Source: Halopseudomonas xiamenensis (GTDB lineage Bacteria > Pseudomonadota > Gammaproteobacteria > Pseudomonadales > Pseudomonadaceae). From it: a stretch of DNA of 64,000 bases. The notes under the pieces were generated by a model, which was not told the DNA's origin, ran no database searches, and saw only the letters and a program-made list of their open reading frames with translations. Numbering within the stretch: position 1 is the stretch's first letter; every line of letters starts with the position of its first letter. Below are positions 41,676-50,367 of this stretch, piece by piece. The DNA is taken from NCBI RefSeq assembly GCF_014219065.1, contig NZ_JACLGO010000020.1, forward strand, positions 1-64,000, in the 5' to 3' direction. The position numbers and the translations under genes are program-made.

Positions 41676-42117
41676 CGGGGTGGAACTCCTGCTGGAAGCG
41701 TACGGTATGCACCGGCGCGCCTTCCTCGGCCTGGACCCGTACCTCGAACTGCAGCAGGCCGCGCTGGCCCGCCGAATAGTTGGCTACGAAGTAGATGGCG
41801 TCCTGCTCCTGCAGGCGGATGAACTTCAGCGGTGTGGTCTGCTGGATCAGATTCTTCACCGTGCCCTCGACGCGGGCGTCGACCACTTCCAGACCATGCT
41901 CGGTCTGGCGTTGTACGGCGATATTCACCACGCCCTGGCGTGGGCCACGCTGCAGCCCGGCCGCGGCGGCGATCTCTGGCTGCAGATAGGAGCTGTTGAA
42001 GGTGTTGTGATGCACCAGCAGGTCGCCAAAGCGCTGGGGGCTCTGAGCGGGGCCTTGCTGGGCGGTGGCGAGGGTGGCGGCGAGCATCAGCAGACCGGCA
42101 AACAGTATGCGTTTCAT
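41668..42117 (-). CDS. DUF4426 periplasmic protein
   Basis: A 149-residue exported protein (signal [20 protein letters not shown]). Conserved DUF4426 features: [41 protein letters not shown]. Function unknown. It is conserved between rdgB and metW in pseudomonads, as here. Confidence 0.83.
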   Translation of the reverse strand: MKRILFAGLLMLAATLATAQQGPAQSPQRFGDLLVHHNTFNSSYLQPEIAAAAGLQRGPRQGVVNIAVQRQTEHGLEVVDARVEGTVKNLIQQTTPLKFIRLQEQDAIYFVANYSAGQRGLLQFEVRVQAEEGAPVHTVRFQQEFHPDE

Positions 42118-42132
42118 GAACAGTTCTCCTGG

Positions 42133-42729
42133 TCAGCGCGTGACACGATAAATGGCGACTTCGCCGAGCAGGTTGGGCCACATCGCACTCAGCCTGCTGC
42201 TGCGGTGAGTCTGGTCCACCACCAGACGATCAAGGATGCGCACCGAGCGCTCATGGCAGAGCTTCTCGAAATCCTTGAAGGTGCAGAAGTGGATGTTCGG
42301 GGTGTTGTACCAAGTGTAGGGCATGAACTCGGAAACCGGCATGCGACCCTTGGTCCCCAGGTACAGCCGGCAACGCCAGTGGCCGAAGTTGGGGAAGGTG
42401 AGGATCGCCTCGCGACCGATGCGCAGCATGTCTTCGAGGATGCGGTCGGGATAGTGCACCGCCTGCAGTGCCTGGGTCATGACCACGGTGTCGAAACTGC
42501 GATCCTCGAAGTTGTCCAGGCCGTGGTCGAGGTTCTTGTCGATCACGTTCACGCCCCGGGCGATGCAGGCGTTGATATTGTCCGGGTCGATCTCCAGGCC
42601 ATAGCCACGCACCTGGCGGTTGTGCTGCAGATAGTGCAGCAGCTCGCCCTCGCCACAGCCGAGGTCGAGTACCCGGCTGCCGGGCTGGATCCACTTCTGG
42701 ATGATCTGCAGGTCAGCGCGCAGGCTCAT
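42133..42729 (-). CDS. metW: MetW, methionine biosynthesis methyltransferase-like partner of MetX
   Basis: A 198-residue SAM-methyltransferase fold protein: [68 protein letters not shown], then [44 protein letters not shown]. It works with MetX in homoserine acylation. It overlaps the metX stop by 4 nt. Confidence 0.93.
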   Translation of the reverse strand: MSLRADLQIIQKWIQPGSRVLDLGCGEGELLHYLQHNRQVRGYGLEIDPDNINACIARGVNVIDKNLDHGLDNFEDRSFDTVVMTQALQAVHYPDRILEDMLRIGREAILTFPNFGHWRCRLYLGTKGRMPVSEFMPYTWYNTPNIHFCTFKDFEKLCHERSVRILDRLVVDQTHRSSRLSAMWPNLLGEVAIYRVTR

Positions 42730-43868
42730 GCGTCCACCTCGATACGGTTCATGTAACTGCGCAGCGCCTGGACATAGCGCGGGATCGGCAGCAGGAAGGC
42801 GTCATGGCCCTGATCGGCCTCGACCTCCACGTAGCTGACATCCTTGCGCGCGGCCATCAGCGCGTTGGCCAGCTCGCGCGAACGGGCCGGGGCGAAGCGC
42901 CAGTCGGTGCTGAAGGAGATCACCAGGCAGCCGGCGCTGACCGGCTCCAGCGCCCTGGCCAGGTCATCGCCATGGGTGCGCGCCGGGTCATAGTAATCCA
43001 GTGCCTTGGTCATCAGCAGGTAGGTGTTGGCATCGAAGCGCTCGGAGAATTCCTGGCCCTGGTAGCGCAGGTAGCTCTCGACCTGGAACTCGACGCTGCC
43101 GATGTCGTAGTTGAGGCGCTCGCTGCGCAGCTCGCGGCCGAATTTCTGGCCCATGGCGTCGTCGGACAGATAGGTGATATGCCCGACCATGCGCGCCAGG
43201 CCCAGCCCGCGCTTGGGAATCACGCCGAAGGCAGCGTAGTCGCCCTCGTGGAAGTCCGGGTCGCTGACGATCGCCTGGCGTGCCACCTCGTTGAAGGCGA
43301 TGTTCTGCGCCGACAGCTTGGAGGCGGTGGCAATCGCCACGCAGTGGCGCAGGCGCTCGGGGTAGGCGATGGCCCACTGCAGCGCCTGCATGCCGCCGAG
43401 ACTGCCGCCGACCACCGCGGCCCAGCAATCGATACCCAGGTGGTCGGCCAGGCAGGCCTGGCTGTTGACCCAGTCCTCGACCACGATCATCGGGAAGCGC
43501 CCGCCGTAGCTCTTGCCGGTTTCGGGGTCGATGCTCGACGGCCCGGTCGAGCCATGGCAACCGCCGAGGTTGTTCAGGCTGACGACGAAGAAGCGCTCGG
43601 TGTCGATCGGCTTGCCGGGGCCGATGCAGGCGTCCCACCAGCCGGGCTTGCGGTCGTCCTCGCTGTGATAGCCGGCGGCATGGTGATGGCCGGACAACGC
43701 ATGGCATACCAGCACCGCATTGCTGCGGCTGGCGTTCAACTGCCCATAGGTCTCGTAGACCAGCTCATACTGCGGCAGGCTCCGCCCACAGGCCAGTTGC
43801 AGTGGCTCGGTGAAAACATGGCGTTGTGGCGATACCAGGCCGACGGAATCAGCAGGGAATCTGGACAT
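42726..43868 (-). CDS. metX: MetX, homoserine O-acyltransferase
   Basis: A 380-residue alpha/beta hydrolase-fold enzyme. The nucleophile elbow is [19 protein letters not shown]; the C-terminal Asp and His are in [22 protein letters not shown] and [12 protein letters not shown]. It acylates homoserine with acetyl- or succinyl-CoA; in Pseudomonas MetX is reported to use succinyl-CoA (from memory). Start MSRFPADS at 43868. The 280-bp leader contains a family C repeat and no recognised SAM riboswitch. Confidence 0.93.
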   Translation of the reverse strand: MSRFPADSVGLVSPQRHVFTEPLQLACGRSLPQYELVYETYGQLNASRSNAVLVCHALSGHHHAAGYHSEDDRKPGWWDACIGPGKPIDTERFFVVSLNNLGGCHGSTGPSSIDPETGKSYGGRFPMIVVEDWVNSQACLADHLGIDCWAAVVGGSLGGMQALQWAIAYPERLRHCVAIATASKLSAQNIAFNEVARQAIVSDPDFHEGDYAAFGVIPKRGLGLARMVGHITYLSDDAMGQKFGRELRSERLNYDIGSVEFQVESYLRYQGQEFSERFDANTYLLMTKALDYYDPARTHGDDLARALEPVSAGCLVISFSTDWRFAPARSRELANALMAARKDVSYVEVEADQGHDAFLLPIPRYVQALRSYMNRIEVDA

Positions 43869-44016
43869 GGGGTTTTCTGTTCCTGTGTGGGTTGGCCGCT
43901 GCGTGCCGGCCAACGATCGAGGCGTCAGTCTAAAGAGCGCAACGGCGCGGTGCAATATCGCGGACTGTTCCACACATACCAGCTGCCTGGTGGTATGTCC
44001 GCCGGGCTGCCGGGCC

Positions 44017-44122
44017 GGGGGTGTAGCGCGCCTGCGCTACGCCATGCAGTCGCCGGCTTTGGCATCCTGCGTCGCCCTGACTCCTGCGTCCATGCAGTCG
44101 TCGCGCAGGCGCGCGACAACCC
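44017..44122. repeat. two-hairpin repeat element (family C), copy 2
   Basis: GTAGCGCG-CCT-GCGCTAC (44023-44040) and GTCGTCGCGC-AGGC-GCGCGACAAC (about 44097-44120), in inverted orientation to copy 1 at 11761-11841. Both copies share the outer GGGTGTAGCGC and GACAACCCGG ends, while the middle differs in length and sequence. Confidence 0.65.
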
Positions 44123-44148
44123 GGCAGTGGGTTCGCCGGGCTGCCGCC

Positions 44149-44739
44149 TTATAGCGCCAACGTCAGCCCGCGCGGCATGCCGGTGGCGATCGCCAGGTTG
44201 GTGATCAGCAGCATGTCCAGCAGGTTCAGTGCGATGAAGGCGAAGATCGGCGACAGGTCCAGGCCACCCAGCGACGGCAGGAAGCGGCGGATCGGCGCCA
44301 GCACCGGCTCGCATAGCTGGAACACCAGGATCACAGCGGGATTGTGGCTCTGCGGCGCGACCCAGGACAGGATCACGCTGATGATCAGGGCGAAGAAGAA
44401 GATCTTCAGGAACAGCGCGGTGATACCGACCAGTGACCAGGCCAGCAGTTGCAGCACGGCGGGCAGGGCATAGCCCATCAGCTTGATGATGATCGCCATC
44501 ACCACCAGTTGCACGACCAGCGCCAGCACCAGCGAGGCCACGTCGATGCCGGCAAAGCCTGGAACCACCCGGCGCAGCGGCTGCAGCAGCGGCTGGGTGG
44601 CGCGCACGATGAACTGCGAGATCGGGTTGTAGAAATCGGCGCGTACCAGTTGCAGGATGAAGCGCAGCAGCACGATCAGCAGGTACAGACTGCCCAGTGT
44701 CTGCACCACGTAGACCGCAGCCATATTCACTCCGTTCAT
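44149..44739 (-). CDS. YggT-family membrane protein
   Basis: A 196-residue protein with two copies of the YGGT domain (LYLLIVLLRFILQLVRADFYNPISQFIVRATQPLLQPLRRVVPG and VILSWVAPQSHNPAVILVFQLCEPVLAPIRRFLPSLGGLDLSPIFAF), each with two TMs. The role is unclear; it is linked to osmotic shock and proline genes. It is next to proC as in many proteobacteria. Confidence 0.9.
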   Translation of the reverse strand: MNGVNMAAVYVVQTLGSLYLLIVLLRFILQLVRADFYNPISQFIVRATQPLLQPLRRVVPGFAGIDVASLVLALVVQLVVMAIIIKLMGYALPAVLQLLAWSLVGITALFLKIFFFALIISVILSWVAPQSHNPAVILVFQLCEPVLAPIRRFLPSLGGLDLSPIFAFIALNLLDMLLITNLAIATGMPRGLTLAL

Positions 44740-44748
44740 GACATCTCC

Positions 44749-45567
44749 TCAGGCGAGTTCTTTGGACAGTTCGGCGGAACGGGCGGCGGCCGCCTGCATC
44801 GCCCGGGCTACCATGCCGGGCAGATCGTCCCGGGTAAAGCTGTTGATGGCCTGCTCGGTGGTGCCGTTGGGCGAGGTCACCCGGCGGCGCAGCTCGGCGC
44901 TGTCGACGTCGCTGTGGACCGCCATGTCCGCCGCACCGAGGGCGGTGAACAGGGTCAGGCGCTCGGCGATTTCCCGTGGCAGCCCCAGCTGCTCGCCGGC
45001 GTCGATCATGGCTTCCATCAGGTAGAAGAAATACGCCGGGCCGCTGCCGGACACCGCGGTGACCGCGTCGATCTGCGCTTCGCGCTCCAGCCACAGGCTG
45101 ATGCCGACCGCATTCAGGATGGTCTCGGTGAGCTTCTTCTGCTGGTCGCTGACCCGCTCGACGGCATACAGGCCACTGACGCCCTGGCCGCGCAGCGCCG
45201 GGGTGTTGGGCATGCAACGTACCAGCGGAGTGTCGGCGCCGAGCCACTCGGCCAGGCTGGAGCAGGTAACGCCGGCGGCAATCGAGATCACCAGTTGCCC
45301 GGCCCGGCGCTCATTCGGCAGCGCGCGGCACACCGCCTGTAGCACCTGGGGCTTGACCGCCAGCACCAGCACATCGCAGTCGCGGGCCAGTTGCGCGTTG
45401 TCGGTGCTGGTGTGGATGCCGAACTGGCGGCCGAGCCGCTCCAGCTGTTCGTCGCTGCGGTCGCTGGCCATCAGCTGGTTCGGTTTGAAGCTGCCCTGCA
45501 GCATGCCGCCGATCAGGCTGGTGGCCATGTTGCCGGCGCCGATGAATCCGATGCGCGGAGCTGTCAT
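44749..45567 (-). CDS. proC: pyrroline-5-carboxylate reductase ProC
   Basis: A 272-residue NAD(P)H enzyme for the last step of proline synthesis: PRIGFIGAGNMATSLIGGML, VLVLAVKPQVLQAV, VRCMPNTPALRGQGVSGLYA and the active-site region VTAVSGSGPAYFFYLMEAMIDAGEQLGL, with TSPNGTTEQAI near the end. ATG 45567 is preferred over ATG 45576 because an AAGGA site lies 8 nt before it. Confidence 0.95.
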   Translation of the reverse strand: MTAPRIGFIGAGNMATSLIGGMLQGSFKPNQLMASDRSDEQLERLGRQFGIHTSTDNAQLARDCDVLVLAVKPQVLQAVCRALPNERRAGQLVISIAAGVTCSSLAEWLGADTPLVRCMPNTPALRGQGVSGLYAVERVSDQQKKLTETILNAVGISLWLEREAQIDAVTAVSGSGPAYFFYLMEAMIDAGEQLGLPREIAERLTLFTALGAADMAVHSDVDSAELRRRVTSPNGTTEQAINSFTRDDLPGMVARAMQAAAARSAELSKELA

Positions 45568-45572
45568 GTGAG

Positions 45573-46271
45573 TCATCCTTCGAGAGGTGAAGTGGAATAG
45601 TCGCGGGCGCCGAACAGCGCGCTGCCGATGCGCACTATGCTGGCGCCCTCGGCGATCGCCTCGTCCAGGTCATCGCTCATGCCCATGGACAGGGTGTCGA
45701 GTGGCGGCGGCAGCGCCGCCATGGCCTGGCGCAGCGCCCGCAGCGGCTGGCGGCGTGCCTCGCTGTTGCTGGCCGGCGCCGGAATCGCCATCAGCCCGCG
45801 CAGGCGCAGGCCGGGCAGGCTCGCCACTTCGCGGGCCAGGACCTCCAGCTCGGCCAGCGGCACGCCGGCCTTGCTGGGTTCATTGCTGATATTGACCTGC
45901 AGGCAGATGTTCAGCGGCGCCAGCTCGGCCGGGCGCTGCTCGGACAGGCGCCGGGCGATCTTCAGCCGGTCGACGCTGTGCACCCAGTCGAAGTGCTCGG
46001 CGATGGCGCGGGTCTTGTTCGACTGAATCGGCCCGATGAAGTGCCAGGTCAGCGGCAGATCGCCCAGCTCGGCGATCTTTTCCAGCGCCTCCTGCAGGTA
46101 GTTCTCGCCGATATCCCGCACCCCGGCGGCATGTGCCTGGCGGATCGCGCTGGCGGGCCGGGTCTTGCTCACCGCCATCAGGGTAATGCCCTGCGGATCG
46201 CGTCCGGCAGCGTGCGCAGCGCACAGAATGCGCTCACGAACGTTTGCAATATTCTCTGCTATCGTGGACAT
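45573..46271 (-). CDS. yggS: YggS-family PLP homeostasis protein
   Basis: A 232-residue fold-type III PLP-binding protein: MAVSKTRPASAIRQAHAAGVRDIGENYLQEALEK (PLP lysine in the first block), WHFIGPIQSNKTRAI and LSMGMSDDLDEAIAEGASIVRIGSALFG. It has no known catalytic activity and buffers PLP. It heads yggS-proC-yggT and is divergent from pilT with a 78-bp gap. Confidence 0.94.
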   Translation of the reverse strand: MSTIAENIANVRERILCAAHAAGRDPQGITLMAVSKTRPASAIRQAHAAGVRDIGENYLQEALEKIAELGDLPLTWHFIGPIQSNKTRAIAEHFDWVHSVDRLKIARRLSEQRPAELAPLNICLQVNISNEPSKAGVPLAELEVLAREVASLPGLRLRGLMAIPAPASNSEARRQPLRALRQAMAALPPPLDTLSMGMSDDLDEAIAEGASIVRIGSALFGARDYSTSPLEG

Positions 46272-46349
46272 TACGGACGTTATCTACCTTGCCAATGGAA
46301 CCGACCTGCGGTGCATTCTACATGCTCGCAGGTTGCAATGGGGAACCCT

Positions 46350-47384
46350 ATGGATATAACCGAGTTGTTAGCCTTCAGCGCCAAGCAGGGCGCGTCGGAC
46401 TTGCACCTGTCGGCCGGACTGCCGCCCATGATTCGAGTGGATGGCGACGTGCGCCGGATCAACGTGCCGGCGATGGAGCACAAGCAGGTGCACGCGCTGA
46501 TCTACGACATCATGAACGACAAGCAGCGCAAGGATTTCGAAGAGTTCCTCGAGACCGACTTCTCCTTCGAGGTGCCCGGCGTGGCCCGCTTCCGGGTCAA
46601 CGCCTTCAACCAGAATCGCGGTGCCGGTGCGGTGTTCCGGACCATTCCTTCCAAGGTGCTGACCATGGAAGAGCTGGGCATGGGCGATGTGTTCAAGAAA
46701 ATTTCCGATGTGCCGCGCGGGCTGGTGCTGGTCACCGGGCCGACCGGCTCGGGCAAGTCGACCACCCTGGCGGCGATGCTCGACTACCTGAACTGCACCA
46801 AGTACCAGCACATCCTGACCATCGAGGACCCGATCGAATTCGTCCATGAATCGAAGAAGTGCCTGGTCAACCAACGCGAGGTGCACCGTGACACCCTGGG
46901 CTTCTCCGAGGCGCTGCGCTCGGCGCTGCGTGAAGACCCGGATATCATCCTGGTCGGTGAGATGCGTGACCTGGAGACCATTCGCCTGGCGCTGACCGCC
47001 GCGGAAACTGGTCACCTGGTGTTCGGCACCCTGCACACCACCTCGGCGGCCAAGACCATCGACCGGGTGGTGGACGTGTTCCCCGGCGAGGAGAAGGCCA
47101 TGGTCCGCTCCATGCTCTCCGAATCGCTGCAGGCGGTGATTTCGCAGACATTGCTGAAGAAGATCGGCGGTGGCCGGGTCGCGGCCCACGAGATCATGAT
47201 CGGCACCCCGGCGATCCGCAACCTGATCCGCGAGGACAAGGTCGCGCAGATGTACTCGGCGATCCAGACCGGCGGCAATATCGGCATGCAGACGCTGGAT
47301 ATGTGCCTGAAGAACCTGGTATCGCGCGGGATGGTGACCCGCGAAGCGGCACGTGAAAAGGCCAAGGCTGGCGAAAGCCTCTGA
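46350..47384 (+). CDS. pilT: PilT, type IV pilus retraction ATPase
   Basis: A 344-residue secretion ATPase of the usual PilT length. Walker A GPTGSGKST (130-138), Asp box TIEDPIEFVH, Walker B IILVGEMRDLETI, His box LVFGTLHTTSAAKTIDR and the C-terminal AIRNLIRE motif needed for retraction. The start MDITELLAF at 46350 was chosen over an upstream in-frame start. pilU follows 44 bp later. Confidence 0.96.
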   Translation: MDITELLAFSAKQGASDLHLSAGLPPMIRVDGDVRRINVPAMEHKQVHALIYDIMNDKQRKDFEEFLETDFSFEVPGVARFRVNAFNQNRGAGAVFRTIPSKVLTMEELGMGDVFKKISDVPRGLVLVTGPTGSGKSTTLAAMLDYLNCTKYQHILTIEDPIEFVHESKKCLVNQREVHRDTLGFSEALRSALREDPDIILVGEMRDLETIRLALTAAETGHLVFGTLHTTSAAKTIDRVVDVFPGEEKAMVRSMLSESLQAVISQTLLKKIGGGRVAAHEIMIGTPAIRNLIREDKVAQMYSAIQTGGNIGMQTLDMCLKNLVSRGMVTREAAREKAKAGESL

Positions 47385-47428
47385 CAGACACTGTGGGGCA
47401 CCGGAACGCGCCCTGAGACGAGGAAACT

Positions 47429-48568
47429 ATGGAGTTCGAGAAGCTGCTGCGCCTGATGGTCGAGAAGGGCGCGTCCGACCTGTTCATTACCGCCGGGGTG
47501 GCGCCGAGCATGAAGGTGCACGGCAAGATACTGCCGGTGACCAAGACCCCGCTGTCCCCGGAGCAGACCCGGGAAACCGTGCTCGGCGTGATGTCCGAGG
47601 CCCAGCGTCGGGAGTTCGCCGAGAAGAAGGAGTGCAACTTCGCCATCAGCGCCCGCGGCATCGGTCGTTTCCGCGTCAGCGCCTTCTACCAGCGCAACCT
47701 GGTGGGCATGGTGCTGCGCCGGATCGAGGTGAATATCCCGACCATGGAAGAACTGCGGCTGCCGGACATCCTCAAGCAGCTGGCCATGACCAAGCGCGGC
47801 CTGGTGATCTTCGTCGGCGCCACCGGCACCGGCAAGTCGACCTCGCTGGCATCGATGATCGGCTATCGCAACAAGAACTCCAGCGGTCACATCATCTCCA
47901 TCGAGGACCCGATCGAGTTTATCCACCAACACCAGAACTGCATCGTTACCCAGCGCGAGGTGGGTATCGATACCGACTCCTTCGAGGTGGCGCTGAAGAA
48001 TACCCTGCGTCAGGCCCCCGACGTGATCCTGATCGGCGAGGTACGTACCCGCGAGACCATGGAGCATGCGCTGGCCTTCGCCGAGACCGGCCATCTGTGC
48101 CTGGCCACGCTGCATGCCAACAACGCCAACCAGGCGCTGGACCGGATCATCCACTTCTTCCCGGCGGACATGCACCAGCAGGTATGGATGGACCTGTCAC
48201 TCAACCTCAAGGCGCTGGTCGCCCAGCAACTGATCCCGACCCCAGATGGCAAGGGCCGCCGCGCCGCCATCGAGGTGATGCTGAATACGCCGCTGGCCGC
48301 AGACATGATCCGCAAGGGCGAGGTGCATGAACTCAAGCCGCTGATGGCCCGCTCCAACGAGCTGGGCATGCAGACCTTCGACCAGGCGCTGTACCGGCTG
48401 TACAGCCAGGGCGAGATCACCTACGAGGATGCCTTGTTGCATGCCGACTCGGCCAACGACCTGCGCCTGCTGATCAAGCTGGGCTCGGAGACCGATGGCA
48501 AGTACCTGATGCGCGAGGAGCACTCGCTGTCCATCCAGGGCGACGAGGAAGAGCACTACCGGCGTTGA
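47429..48568 (+). CDS. pilU: PilU, accessory retraction ATPase
   Basis: A 379-residue PilT paralogue: Walker A GATGTGKSTS, Asp box SIEDPIEFIHQH, Walker B VILIGEVRTRETM and His box LCLATLHANNANQALDR. It lacks the AIRNLIRE motif of PilT and has a longer acidic C-terminus (LSIQGDEEEHYRR). It cooperates with PilT in retraction under load. Convergent with siaD, 21-bp gap. Confidence 0.94.
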   Translation: MEFEKLLRLMVEKGASDLFITAGVAPSMKVHGKILPVTKTPLSPEQTRETVLGVMSEAQRREFAEKKECNFAISARGIGRFRVSAFYQRNLVGMVLRRIEVNIPTMEELRLPDILKQLAMTKRGLVIFVGATGTGKSTSLASMIGYRNKNSSGHIISIEDPIEFIHQHQNCIVTQREVGIDTDSFEVALKNTLRQAPDVILIGEVRTRETMEHALAFAETGHLCLATLHANNANQALDRIIHFFPADMHQQVWMDLSLNLKALVAQQLIPTPDGKGRRAAIEVMLNTPLAADMIRKGEVHELKPLMARSNELGMQTFDQALYRLYSQGEITYEDALLHADSANDLRLLIKLGSETDGKYLMREEHSLSIQGDEEEHYRR

Positions 48569-48589
48569 CCGGCCGACCGGCGCCTGCGG

Positions 48590-49396
48590 TCAGGAAGGTA
48601 TCGGTCGGGCGGCGGTGTAGGCCATGCACTGGTTGCGCCCGGCACGCTTGGCCTGCAGCAGTGCGTTGTCGGCATGATTGATGGTTTCCGAATAGCTGCT
48701 GACGTCGGCGTGACCGGCGATGCCGATGCTCGCGGTGACCCGGATGGGTTCATCCTTGTGGCGTATGGTCAGCTGCTCGATGGCATGCCGCAGGCGCTCA
48801 CCGAGCAGCGCCGCGGCCTGTGCGTCGGTCTCCGGCAACAGCAGCAGGAACTCCTCGCCGCCCCAGCGCCCGCAGGTATCCTGCTCGCGCACTTCGGCAT
48901 CCAGCACCCGGGCCACTTCGATGATCACGCTGTCGCCGGTTTCATGGCCGAAGCGGTCATTGATGCTCTTGAAATGGTCGATATCTATCATCGCCAGGCT
49001 GAACGGGCGGTTGTAGCGCCGGTGCAGCTCACTGGCTTCGCGCAGCCGCTCGGTCAGCAGGCGGCGGTTGGGCAGGCCGGTGAGCACGTCGTGGCTGGCC
49101 GCTTCCTGCAGGGCGATATTCAGATCGCGCATCATGTGCTGATAGCGGTCGGAAATGCGTACTATCTTCTCCAGCTGGCGCAACTGCTTGTCGACGCGGC
49201 TGACCAGTGATACCTCGCGCTCCTTGGCCAGGCTCTGGTAGGCATCGGAAATCCGCGTGATGCGCTCCAGCCGATAGACCAGGTCCTGGTGCGCCTGCCA
49301 CAGCTCTGCCAGCGGCTGGTGCAGCGGATTATCCGTCGCGCTGTCCTGCAGCAGGCTGATCAGGCGCTGTTCCAGGTCATGGCCGGCGGCGGTCAC
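48590..49396 (-). CDS. siaD: SiaD, diguanylate cyclase
   Basis: A 268-residue protein with an N-terminal helical region (about 30-100, coiled-coil-like) and a GGDEF domain with an intact GGEEF active site (179-183) and an RxxD inhibitory site (REQD, 170-173). It makes c-di-GMP and needs SiaC for activation. The start is GTG 49396, overlapping the siaC stop by 4 nt. Confidence 0.9.
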   Translation of the reverse strand: MTAAGHDLEQRLISLLQDSATDNPLHQPLAELWQAHQDLVYRLERITRISDAYQSLAKEREVSLVSRVDKQLRQLEKIVRISDRYQHMMRDLNIALQEAASHDVLTGLPNRRLLTERLREASELHRRYNRPFSLAMIDIDHFKSINDRFGHETGDSVIIEVARVLDAEVREQDTCGRWGGEEFLLLLPETDAQAAALLGERLRHAIEQLTIRHKDEPIRVTASIGIAGHADVSSYSETINHADNALLQAKRAGRNQCMAYTAARPIPS

Positions 49397-49785
49397 GGTG
49401 TGCTCCGTTCCATGACCAGGATATCGAAGGGAAAGCTGCAGTCCTCCTTGAACTCCTCGGCCAGCTCGGCGACCCGCTCATTGCGGGCATCGTAGAACCA
49501 GCTGACGCTGATCGGATGCTGGCGGTCATGGGCGGCCTGCAGCAGATCGAAGATCTCCATCATCGCCTTGATGCTGCTGGTGTTCAGGTACAGCAGGTGC
49601 AGTTCCAGGTTCAGTGCACGGCGCGGCTGTCCGGCCAGGAAGCCCTCGATCCATTCGAAGACCTGGTTGAACAGCTCATAGGAGTTTTCCGGGTAGGAGT
49701 CGCCGCGCAGTACCAGCCTGCCCTGGGCATGCTCGCTGTGGATTTCCGGGGACGACTGGGTGGCCGGGATGTGCAGATCGATCAT
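49393..49785 (-). CDS. siaC: SiaC, phospho-switch activator of SiaD (DUF1987)
   Basis: A 130-residue protein with the conserved LELHLLYLNTSSIKAMMEIFDLL block. Thr69 is the likely counterpart of the Thr phosphorylated by SiaB and dephosphorylated by SiaA. Unphosphorylated SiaC activates SiaD. It is 16 nt downstream of siaB. Confidence 0.9.
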   Translation of the reverse strand: MIDLHIPATQSSPEIHSEHAQGRLVLRGDSYPENSYELFNQVFEWIEGFLAGQPRRALNLELHLLYLNTSSIKAMMEIFDLLQAAHDRQHPISVSWFYDARNERVAELAEEFKEDCSFPFDILVMERSTP

Positions 49786-49801
49786 GATGGGGTCACTCGG
49801 T

Positions 49802-50338
49802 TCAGATGACAGCGCGCAGGCTGAAGAAGGCGCGTCCCGCCTCGGCGGGGCGCAGCGAAGCCTGCAGTGGTTCCGACGACTTGCGCGCGATGTCGATCAG
49901 GCCGAGGCCGGCGCCGCTGGCCGATGCCTGCCCGCGTGGCCGGCGCAACTGCTCCTTGTACAGGCTCTTGAGTTCGCTCTTGTCCAGCCCGGTCAGGGCG
50001 TCGATGCTGCTGACCAACCGCTCGCCGTCGGCCAGCTCGACCAGATTTCCCGCCGAGACCACGTAGCGCCCGTCGCTGTCACGGGATACCACCACGGTAG
50101 CGCTGGCATCCTGCTCGCTCCAGTCACGCTGGGTCATGTAGTGGCGAATGTTCTGGGTCATCTCGATATACACCGCGAACACATCCATGGACGCCGAGGG
50201 ATGGGCATGATCCGCCGCCAGGTAGTTGCGCAGGGCGTTGCCGATTTCCTCCAGCAGGCTGCGGGAGATCGGGCCATTGAAACACAGCATGATCTGCTGC
50301 TGGCTGAACTGTTCGCGCATGGCGTAAAGATCGAGCAT
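49802..50338 (-). CDS. siaB: SiaB, SiaC-specific protein kinase
   Basis: A 178-residue protein of the SiaB family with a GHKL-like ATPase core: LCFNGPISRSLLEEIGNALRNYL, FAVYIEMTQNIRHYM (N-box-like) and GAGLGLIDIARKS (G-box). It phosphorylates SiaC and so limits c-di-GMP synthesis. It lies 29 nt after siaA. Confidence 0.88.
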   Translation of the reverse strand: MLDLYAMREQFSQQQIMLCFNGPISRSLLEEIGNALRNYLAADHAHPSASMDVFAVYIEMTQNIRHYMTQRDWSEQDASATVVVSRDSDGRYVVSAGNLVELADGERLVSSIDALTGLDKSELKSLYKEQLRRPRGQASASGAGLGLIDIARKSSEPLQASLRPAEAGRAFFSLRAVI

Positions 50339-50367
50339 GGGCTTGGCGGCTCCTGATGGCGGCGGCT

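Noticed and set aside
43869-44148. SAM riboswitch ahead of metX
   Set aside because: The leader is taken up by a dispersed repeat element and shows no SAM-type aptamer pattern by eye.
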